The notes under the pieces: generated by a model
Databases searched by the model: none
What the model was told of the DNA's origin: nothing
Seen by the model: only the letters and a program-made list of their open reading frames with translations
Program-made: the position numbers and the translations under genes
DNA from: DAOTYH01 sp034435015
GTDB taxonomy: Bacteria > Chloroflexota > Anaerolineae > Aggregatilineales > UBA3940
NCBI GenBank assembly: GCA_034435015.1
Contig: DAOTYH010000075.1
Location: 1-24,730 of the forward strand
Direction: 5' to 3'
Length of the DNA stretch: 24,730 bases
Shown: positions 7,399 to 13,012 of the stretch, piece by piece
Layout: each line of letters begins with the position of its first letter
How positions within the stretch are numbered: position 1 is the stretch's first letter

Positions 7399-8156
7399 TC
7401 GCTCCCTGCCTCCAGCAAGTTAGACAACTGTCTTGTCAACATCCCAGGCGGGCTATTGAGCGGAAATAAGGAGATACGTCCGGTATCAAGCATAGCCTGA
7501 ATATCAGGATCATTGCTCTGGCCATGACGCAACGCCAACGCCAGCTCATCAGCGAAGCGCCTGCTCCCCTCAATCACCACTACTTGTCCGCCCCTTTGCA
7601 GGTAAGATCGTACATCATGACGGGTAACCGCCCCACCGTTAATCAATACTTCCAGCTTAGGCCCCTCTCCAGCCAGCGTATGGGCAACAGCCGCCAGCGT
7701 ACGGACCTCATCACCCCATTGATCCGCTTCTACCAACACAAACCCGCTGTGGTTGGCATCAAGTGGAGTACCTTCCTCCCCGCCCGGAAGATGATTTCCC
7801 CACGTAACCCTGCCGAGCGGCGCCACTCCTATCAAGGGGAAATCATTGCCCCGCGCGGCTCGGACCTCCCCCAATAAACGCATCGTCCCAGAAGCAGTCC
7901 CCCCATCCACTACCACAAGCCCATGAGAGGCCGCATAGGCGGCCAGCTCAGCCAGTAGCGGTCTCAATGCACCACGCAGTTCTTCCATTTCGGGCACATC
8001 GAGGCCGCCCGCTCCTCCCACCACTGCTATTGTACCGTTGCAAGGGGATATGGCCAGCACCTCGGCCAGCCCGGTCAGGTCTGCACCGGAGGCAACCTGA
8101 ACAGCAGTAACACGCGCCCCGTTTGGAAACGCCAACACAAGGGTTCTGAACGGCAT
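7395..8156 (-). CDS. SLOG-domain protein of the LSDAT type (prokaryotic relative of the TRPM N-terminal domain)
   Basis: A 253-residue soluble Rossmann-like protein. Glycine-rich loops are GGAGG (47-51) and VVDGGTASGTMRLLGE (82-97), then APLGRVTWGNH, LDANHSGFVLVEADQWGDE (132-150), LINGGAVTRHDV and EGSRRFADELA (196-206). The LDxNHxxF-LV and the late GS-x-R-x-AD blocks are, from memory, the same order and spacing as in the TRPM channel N-terminal region (LSDAT SLOG family). SLOG domains are predicted sensors of nucleotide-derived ligands and are linked with SLATT membrane proteins in conflict systems. Two SLATT-like genes lie divergently 112 bp away, supporting the call. TRPM proteins usually have GSGR where this has GSRR. 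No SD precedes the ATG, so it may be translated from a very short leader. It is the first gene of a pair with the histidine phosphatase. Confidence 0.8.
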   Translation of the reverse strand: MPFRTLVLAFPNGARVTAVQVASGADLTGLAEVLAISPCNGTIAVVGGAGGLDVPEMEELRGALRPLLAELAAYAASHGLVVVDGGTASGTMRLLGEVRAARGNDFPLIGVAPLGRVTWGNHLPGGEEGTPLDANHSGFVLVEADQWGDEVRTLAAVAHTLAGEGPKLEVLINGGAVTRHDVRSYLQRGGQVVVIEGSRRFADELALALRHGQSNDPDIQAMLDTGRISLFPLNSPPGMLTRQLSNLLEAGSD

Positions 8157-8198
8157 AGCCAGAGTTTAAATAGTAATGGTTTGGGGCGCAAATCGTGC

Positions 8199-8227
8199 TT
8201 GTCCCTCATCTCAATCCAGACTATGAT
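8199..8227 (+). promoter_or_regulatory. Promoter of the SLATT-like gene pair
   Basis: TTGTCC (8199-8204, 4/6) and TATGAT (8222-8227, 5/6) are separated by 17 nt. The predicted start near 8234 gives a leader of about 35 nt and a well-placed SD (AGGAG, 8256-8260, 8 nt before the ATG at 8269). It sits inside the 112-bp gap shared with the divergent SLOG gene, so one regulator could control both. I could not find an equally good minus-strand promoter in this gap. Confidence 0.5.
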
Positions 8228-8268
8228 GTTCACAAAAGCTTCCAGCCGCTATCGCAGGAGAATCTATC

Positions 8269-8721
8269 ATGCCTGAAACGACGCTTGAACCAGGGTTGGC
8301 AGATGACCTGGAGGTGATTGAGTTACTTCAAGAGAGACGGCGTGGCCTGAGCAGGAGAGCAGGACAATATAAGCGTTGGTTCTCCCTTTCGCAATGGATA
8401 ATTGTTATGTTAAGTGTAGTGGTCGTTGCATTAGGCGCCGCCCAGACAGGTTTGGGCGGCGGCAACGTTCCACTGATCATCGCTGAGGCAGTTCTTAGCG
8501 CCATTGTCGCCGCCATTGTGCTACTCGCACGCGAAATGGGTATCCAGCGGCGCTGGCTCTATTATCGCTACGCCTCCGAGCAGATGAAGAGTCAGTTCTC
8601 CCTGTTTCTAGGGCGGGTAGGTGAATACGGTGAGACCAACGACCCGCGCCAACTGTTACAGGACCGCCTGCTGGACATAGAAACCGAACTGAAACTGAAG
8701 ATCAGAAAGCAGGGTGATTAA
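8269..8721 (+). CDS. SLATT-like two-transmembrane protein (DUF4231-like), first of pair
   Basis: A 150-residue protein: a charged N-terminal helix (about 10-36, with QERRRGLSRRAGQYKRW), two transmembrane helices (about 41-60 and 67-87) joined by a short Gly-rich loop, then a cytosolic helix with RRWLYYRYASEQMKSQF (94-110) and a charged helical tail (128-147). Two helices followed by a W..YR..SE.xK helix is the pattern of SLATT/DUF4231 proteins. These are predicted pore-forming or membrane-perturbing effectors in SLOG- and SMODS-linked systems. The call rests on this pattern plus the neighbouring LSDAT gene. It starts at ATG with AGGAG 8 nt upstream. The second SLATT-like gene follows after 3 nt. 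Confidence 0.72.
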   Translation: MPETTLEPGLADDLEVIELLQERRRGLSRRAGQYKRWFSLSQWIIVMLSVVVVALGAAQTGLGGGNVPLIIAEAVLSAIVAAIVLLAREMGIQRRWLYYRYASEQMKSQFSLFLGRVGEYGETNDPRQLLQDRLLDIETELKLKIRKQGD

Positions 8722-8724
8722 AGC

Positions 8725-9222
8725 ATGGGCGAACAAGAACGTGCGCAACAACTGCTGGACTACTATTACAACCATCGCGTAAAGAACCAGCTTGACTTCT
8801 ATGACAAGCGCACTGAAAAGCTGGATGCACGCGACCGTACACTCCGGATAGTGGCAGGCCTACTGATGATTGGCACGACACTGGCTTCCATTGGCCACAT
8901 CTTTCAAGACAGTTGGTCCCCTACCCTCCAGCTACTCTGGAGCCTGCTTATGCTTTCCCTGCTACCGGCTCTCTCCACTGCCTTCCTCACACTCCGTAAT
9001 GTTCACCAGTACGAGAAGACAATAGACCTCTTTCTCCAGTCCTATCAGGAGCTATGTGATCTTGCGAAGGAGTATGGCCGCCTTCGCTCTGACCCAGACC
9101 TGCCGAACAAGATCAAGACATACATTGAGCGGGTCGAGCAATGCCTGCTCAAAGAGCATGCCCAGTGGCTCACCAACCAACAGGAAATCCAGCCTGCTGA
9201 TGTACCAGCATCACGCCATTAG
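8725..9222 (+). CDS. SLATT-like two-transmembrane protein, second of pair
   Basis: A 165-residue protein different in sequence from its upstream partner. An N-terminal amphipathic helix carries YYYNHRVKNQLDFYDKRTEK (13-32), matching the Y-x(n)-R-x-x-x-Q-x-x-x-Y opening of SLATT proteins. Two transmembrane helices follow (about 42-60 and 68-89), then a long cytosolic helical region ending in YIERVEQCLLKEHAQWL (133-149), the E-x-x-L-x-x-E-H-x-x-W type end seen in this superfamily. Only 3 nt separate it from the first SLATT-like gene, so they are cotranscribed and may form a hetero-oligomer. That assembly and any pore function are inference. Confidence 0.74.
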   Translation: MGEQERAQQLLDYYYNHRVKNQLDFYDKRTEKLDARDRTLRIVAGLLMIGTTLASIGHIFQDSWSPTLQLLWSLLMLSLLPALSTAFLTLRNVHQYEKTIDLFLQSYQELCDLAKEYGRLRSDPDLPNKIKTYIERVEQCLLKEHAQWLTNQQEIQPADVPASRH

Positions 9223-9247
9223 GCTGTAGATACACGAGAACTCGGTA

Positions 9248-9283
9248 TAGGCAGGATATACATCATCATGTGTGTCCTGCCTG
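9248..9283 (+). terminator. Strong RNA hairpin after the SLATT-like operon (no U-tract)
   Basis: A 15-pair stem 9248-9262 with 9269-9283 and a 6-nt loop TCATCA. Three pairs are G-U only when the plus strand is transcribed (T9248-G9283, T9257-G9274, T9259-G9272); on the minus-strand RNA they become A-C mismatches. That asymmetry points to a plus-strand RNA function, most simply 3'-end protection or termination after the SLATT-like genes. There is no following U-run, so intrinsic termination is uncertain. Confidence 0.45.
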
Positions 9284-9338
9284 CCCAAGTTCCTCAGCCC
9301 GATCTTTCTTCGCCCTGCCCTCGCCATTCGCCGGCAGT

Positions 9339-9367
9339 TTGACACCTTTTCTATTGCCAACTATAAT
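9339..9367 (+). promoter_or_regulatory. Perfect consensus promoter for the double-HTH regulator
   Basis: TTGACA (9339-9344), a 17-nt spacer and TATAAT (9362-9367): both hexamers and the spacing match the housekeeping sigma consensus exactly. The predicted start near 9374 gives a leader of about 46 nt to the ATG at 9420, which has GAGGG upstream. This rules out the longer reading frame beginning at 9270. Confidence 0.85.
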
Positions 9368-9419
9368 GCCGCCAGAGCCTAACGACGTTTTGCCACTTCA
9401 TGGAGAGGGCAGAGCTGTA

Positions 9420-10112
9420 ATGTCAACTTACCTGCAACAAAGACTCGAAATCAAGAACCGCATCATCGGCGTACTCTTGCGTGATGCACGCCGAACCACA
9501 GGGCGGAGCACCACTGAGTGTGCAGACTTATTGGGGATTCCAGAGGAGCAGTATCAGGCCTTTGAACTGGGGCATCAAGCCCCTACCCTGCCCCAGTTGG
9601 AGGTGCTGGCCTATTACTTTGACGTGCCTATCACGCACTTCTGGGGCACGGAGACGCTGGATGCCACCTTCACCCGACGTCATCAAACAATCAGAGACCG
9701 TGTGCCTGAAATGCTCATGCTTCGCCAGCGCATTATTGGCCTCCGAGTCCGCGAGTTGCGTGAGAAGATCGGCTTGACTGTCGCTCAGGTTGCTGAGGAA
9801 TCGGGTGTGCCGGCTGACCGGATTGAAGCCACTGAGTGGGGTCAGCTCGCCCTGCCTGTCAACGAACTAGAAGCAGTAGCCCAGGCATTGCGGGCTGGTG
9901 TCGAAGACCTTGTAGATAGTCACGGCCCAATTGGCAACTGGTTGCAGGCTCAAGAAGAGTTTGAGAAATTCGCCGAACTCCCTCCTGAGATGCGTGCTTT
10001 TATCCTAAAGCCCATTAACCGCAGTTATCTGGAATTAGCCATCAAGCTCAGCGAGATGGAAGTTGATCGGCTGAGAACCATCGCCGAGAGCATCTTGGAA
10101 ATTACCTACTAA
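9420..10112 (+). CDS. Transcriptional regulator with two XRE-type HTH domains
   Basis: A 230-residue protein with two helix-turn-helix units that look like an internal duplication: HTH1 about residues 13-76 (starting NRIIGVLLRDARR, ending PITHFWG) and HTH2 about 103-166 (starting QRIIGLRVRELRE, ending GVEDLVD). HTH2 has the regular cro/C1 pattern (LTVAQVAEESGVPADRIEATEWG); HTH1 is more diverged. The C-terminal 60 residues are helical with no motif I recognise. I chose the ATG at 9420, downstream of a perfect promoter, over an upstream GTG at 9270 that adds 50 low-complexity residues. A TPR gene follows after 15 nt. Two tandem HTHs could let one chain bind two half-sites, perhaps near the SLOG/SLATT divergent promoter; that link is inference. 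Confidence 0.83.
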   Translation: MSTYLQQRLEIKNRIIGVLLRDARRTTGRSTTECADLLGIPEEQYQAFELGHQAPTLPQLEVLAYYFDVPITHFWGTETLDATFTRRHQTIRDRVPEMLMLRQRIIGLRVRELREKIGLTVAQVAEESGVPADRIEATEWGQLALPVNELEAVAQALRAGVEDLVDSHGPIGNWLQAQEEFEKFAELPPEMRAFILKPINRSYLELAIKLSEMEVDRLRTIAESILEITY

Positions 10113-10127
10113 GCGAGCGGGAAGATA

Positions 10128-10661
10128 ATGGCGGACGCCTCACATCTGAAGGAAGAAGGATTGCGTCTCTTCCACGACGGCGCCTACTCTGAGGCACTGG
10201 AGCATTTTGAGTTGGCACTCCAAGCCTTCCAAGAAGGAGGGCAGATACTGGAGGCCGCTGAGATGCTGAACAATATCGGGGTGATCCACCGGATGGAAGG
10301 CCGTCTGGGCGAAGCGGCTGATAAGCTGGAACAGGCCCGCATAGCCTTTGCAGAAGCCGGAGACCGTAATCGAGAGGCCCAGACGTTAGGAAATCTGGCT
10401 CCCATTTACAGCAGACAGGGGGACATTGAGAAGGCAATCGAGACCTATCGGCTGGCCGTCTCCATTTTTGCTGAGCTAAATGACAAGAATCGGCAGGGTG
10501 AAGTTCTGATGGCTCTGGGCCTCCTTCAATTTGATAAGGGACAGCGCACCGCCGGCCTGGCCTCCTATGAGAGCGGCTTAATGTTGATCAGCAACCCAAC
10601 TCCCCGCCAGAAGCGTTTGCGTCAAATGCTCAAATTGAGGAAGTCCCTCCTAGGCGGTTGA
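10128..10661 (+). CDS. Tetratricopeptide-repeat protein
   Basis: A 177-residue soluble protein made almost wholly of about four TPR units: GLRLFHDGAYSEALEHFELA, MLNNIGVIHRMEGRLGEAAD, TLGNLAPIYSRQGDIEKAIE and VLMALGLLQFDKGQRTAGLA, each with the usual G, A and Y/F positions. TPRs bind partner proteins and there is no catalytic domain. It lies 15 nt after the double-HTH gene, with GGGAAG before the ATG, so it probably works with that regulator. A strong bidirectional terminator follows. Confidence 0.85.
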   Translation: MADASHLKEEGLRLFHDGAYSEALEHFELALQAFQEGGQILEAAEMLNNIGVIHRMEGRLGEAADKLEQARIAFAEAGDRNREAQTLGNLAPIYSRQGDIEKAIETYRLAVSIFAELNDKNRQGEVLMALGLLQFDKGQRTAGLASYESGLMLISNPTPRQKRLRQMLKLRKSLLGG

Positions 10662-10680
10662 TCCTCTTACCAACGGTAAC

Positions 10681-10713
10681 AAAAAGCGCCTCATGCACGG
10701 TGAGGCGCTTTTT
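10681..10713. terminator. Bidirectional intrinsic terminator
   Basis: AAAAA, then stem GCGCCTCA (10686-10693), 7-nt loop, TGAGGCGC (10701-10708) and TTTTT (10709-10713). The 8-bp stem is perfect and has an A-tract on one side and a T-tract on the other, so it serves both the TPR gene (+) and the convergent EF-G-like gene (-) ending at 10735. Confidence 0.95.
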
Positions 10714-10734
10714 CAATTCCAGTAGAACCCGCTG

Positions 10735-12795
10735 TTAATTCTCAGCCTGCTTCTTCGCTTCAGCAATAATTTGCTCAGCAATATGTGACGGGACCTGCTG
10801 ATAATGAGAGAACTCAAGGGTATAAACACCACGTCCCTGAGTAAACGAGCGCAAATCATTGCTATACCGCTGTATCTCGGACAGAGGAGCTGTTGCAGTG
10901 ATGACTGCCTTACCGCCAACTGTGTCTGTCCCCAGCACCTGCGCACGACGCGAAGTCAGATCGCCGATCACATCGCCCATGCTTGCCTCGGGCACTACTA
11001 CCCGCATCTTCATGATGGGTTCAAGCAGTACAGGGCCAGCTCCCTGAAAGGCCAGCTTAAAGACCTCACGCCCGGCAATTTGGAAGGCAATGTCTTTCGA
11101 GTCAACGGGATGCTCCTTGCCATCGTAAACAACAGCTTTCACATCCACCACGGGATAGCCAGCTATGACCCCTGTCTCCAGAACGCTCTTGATACCCTTC
11201 TCAATTGAAGGGATAAATGAGCTGGAGATTGCACCGCCAAAAACCTCATTGGCATATTCAAAGCCAGCCCCCCGCTCTAGCGGCTCAACTCTCAAATGTA
11301 CCTCTGCAAATTGCCCTGCACCGCCTGTCTGTTTCTTGTGGCGGTATTGAGCCGCGTTTACTTTAGTGATTGTCTCACGGTAGGGTACTTTGGGGAGCGC
11401 GGTCTCCAAGTGAACACCCAACTGAGCCGCTCGCTTAATCGCAACATCCACATGAACATCCCCCATGCCTTCCAGAACTGCCTCTTTGGTCGCTGGGTCC
11501 TGGCGCCATTCCAAAGTGGGGTCTTCGTCGCACAAGCGGGAAAGTATCGGCCCCATCTTAGCCGAGTCAGCCTGTGTCGCCGGCGTCACAGCTACGGCAT
11601 AAACCGGCTTGGGGAACTCAGGCGGTGTGATGATAAGCGGACGTGCTTTGTCACCGATTGTGTCACAGGTTACTGTGCTACTCAACTTGGCCACTGCGCC
11701 AATGTCACCGGCGTGCATGGTATCAACCACGATTTGCTCCTTGCCGCGCATCACATACAGGGAGCCAAACCGTTCTTCTTGGTTGCGTGTGTGGTTATAA
11801 TAGCGGCTGTCGGCCTTTAGCGAACCAGAAACAACGCGAAAATATGTCAACCGCCCGACAAACGGATCGGCTGTCGTCTTAAAAACATACAATGCCAGCG
11901 GGCCGGCATCATCAGCCGTGAGTTGTTCCTCGCCGCCTGCCCCCTGCGCAACGAACGGCTCACGTTCGGTCGGCGAAGGGGCGACCTTGATCAACAAGTC
12001 AATCAAGGCTTTGACAGCGATGTTGGCAGTGCCAGCAGTATATACCAGCGGGGTGAAGGCACGTTTAGCCAGCCCAACCTTAACACCACCCCATATCTCT
12101 TCATCCGTTAGCTCGCCTGCCTCAAAATACTTCTCAAGCAGTGCATCGTCTGATTCGGCAGCCGCCTCCATCAGGGCAAGGCGGGCTTCTTCCACTGCAC
12201 CAGCCATATCAGCGGGAATAGCTTCCTCTTTCCCCTCAACGCCGCGCCGTGCCTTCATGGTCAGCAAGTCAACTACGCCCGCAAAAGTCCCTCTCTCCAC
12301 AATCGGCAACTGAAGCGGGACAAAGCGCCCCTCAAATGAGCTATGCAACGCTTCCAGAACAGCCTCTGGGCGAGCCGTCTCGCGATCCATCTTGTTGATC
12401 ACCACCAGCCGGGGCACATTCAGCTCGTCTGCAAACCCCCAGTAGATTTCCGTTCCAACTTCAACTCCCGCGCTGGCATCAACCAGAAGCAGGGCCAGAT
12501 CAGCTACTCGGAGCGCATTCTTCACATCACCCTGAAAATCGGTATAGCCGGGGGTATCCAGAAAATTGAGTTTCAGTCCAGCCGCTTCAACCGGTATAAG
12601 TGATGTGCTAAGGGACAGTCCCCGCCTGATTTCTTCCTCGTCGTAGTCTGAAACGGTCGTCCCTTGCAGAACCTCACCCATACGGGTGGTCGCACCACTG
12701 TTAAAGAGGAGCGCCTCAACCAGTGAGGTTTTACCGGCGCCTTGGTGCGCTATGAGCGCAATATTGCGCAGAGACTCAGTCGTATAGACTTTCAT
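10735..12795 (-). CDS. EF-G2-type elongation factor G-like GTPase
   Basis: A 686-residue five-domain EF-G-like translational GTPase. The G domain has AHQGAGKTSL (16-25), switch I RRGLSLSTS (58-65), DTPGYTDF (80-87) and NKMD (134-137). Domains II-V follow, with EGMGDVHVDVAIKR in domain III and the domain IV/V blocks GGAISSSFIPSIEKGI, LLEPIMKM and VIGDLTSRRAQV. Compared with canonical EF-G, the P-loop is AHQGAGKTS rather than AHIDAGKTT, the switch I Thr of RGIT is Ser61, and the catalytic His of DTPGH is Tyr83. These features mark the EF-G2/EF-G-like paralogues, whose exact role is not settled. SD GGAGG lies 10 nt before the ATG, and a near-perfect promoter lies about 100 nt upstream. No S7, S12 or EF-Tu genes adjoin it, so it is not the str-operon fusA. 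Confidence 0.93.
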   Translation of the reverse strand: MKVYTTESLRNIALIAHQGAGKTSLVEALLFNSGATTRMGEVLQGTTVSDYDEEEIRRGLSLSTSLIPVEAAGLKLNFLDTPGYTDFQGDVKNALRVADLALLLVDASAGVEVGTEIYWGFADELNVPRLVVINKMDRETARPEAVLEALHSSFEGRFVPLQLPIVERGTFAGVVDLLTMKARRGVEGKEEAIPADMAGAVEEARLALMEAAAESDDALLEKYFEAGELTDEEIWGGVKVGLAKRAFTPLVYTAGTANIAVKALIDLLIKVAPSPTEREPFVAQGAGGEEQLTADDAGPLALYVFKTTADPFVGRLTYFRVVSGSLKADSRYYNHTRNQEERFGSLYVMRGKEQIVVDTMHAGDIGAVAKLSSTVTCDTIGDKARPLIITPPEFPKPVYAVAVTPATQADSAKMGPILSRLCDEDPTLEWRQDPATKEAVLEGMGDVHVDVAIKRAAQLGVHLETALPKVPYRETITKVNAAQYRHKKQTGGAGQFAEVHLRVEPLERGAGFEYANEVFGGAISSSFIPSIEKGIKSVLETGVIAGYPVVDVKAVVYDGKEHPVDSKDIAFQIAGREVFKLAFQGAGPVLLEPIMKMRVVVPEASMGDVIGDLTSRRAQVLGTDTVGGKAVITATAPLSEIQRYSNDLRSFTQGRGVYTLEFSHYQQVPSHIAEQIIAEAKKQAEN

Positions 12796-12900
12796 AATGG
12801 GGTTGCCTCCAGGGATACTTGGTTACCTGTACTGTCGTGGGCCTCGCCCCGCCAGTTGCTCTACCTCTTCAATTGGTTTAGTGCTGTGGGTAGCAGACGG

Positions 12901-12929
12901 ATTGTAAGACGCTTTAGCACTCTTGTCAA
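12901..12929 (-). promoter_or_regulatory. Promoter of the EF-G-like gene
   Basis: On the minus strand TTGACA (12924-12929, perfect) and TACAAT (12901-12906, 5/6) with a 17-nt spacer. The predicted start near 12894 gives a leader of about 99 nt before the ATG at 12795. Confidence 0.72.
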
Positions 12930-12931
12930 CG

Positions 12932-12960
12932 TTGCCAGTACCTCTTCCTGCATTTATACT
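12932..12960 (+). promoter_or_regulatory. Promoter of the tryptophanase-family gene
   Basis: TTGCCA (12932-12937, 5/6) and TATACT (12955-12960, 5/6) with a 17-nt spacer. The predicted start near 12967 gives a leader of about 46 nt to the ATG at 13013. Its -35 box is 2 bp from the -35 box of the divergent EF-G promoter, so the two polymerases would compete. Confidence 0.68.
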
Positions 12961-13012
12961 GGAAGAATACAGACCTATCTACCCTTACTTCCTAGCTAAA
13001 CGGAGCTTAGTC

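Noticed and set aside
9270..9419. N-terminal extension of the double-HTH regulator
   Set aside because: The added 50 residues are low-complexity and lie upstream of or across a perfect promoter (9339-9367); the ATG at 9420 has its own SD.
12835..12880. tRNA-like D-arm on the minus strand (GGTAGAGCAACTGG)
   Set aside because: No T-arm GTTCRA, anticodon stem or acceptor pairing can be fitted around it; it lies in the EF-G-like leader.
12923..13012. N-terminal extension of the tryptophanase-family protein
   Set aside because: It would begin upstream of its own promoter, and family members start near the EPFR motif; the ATG at 13013 has GGAG at 7 nt.
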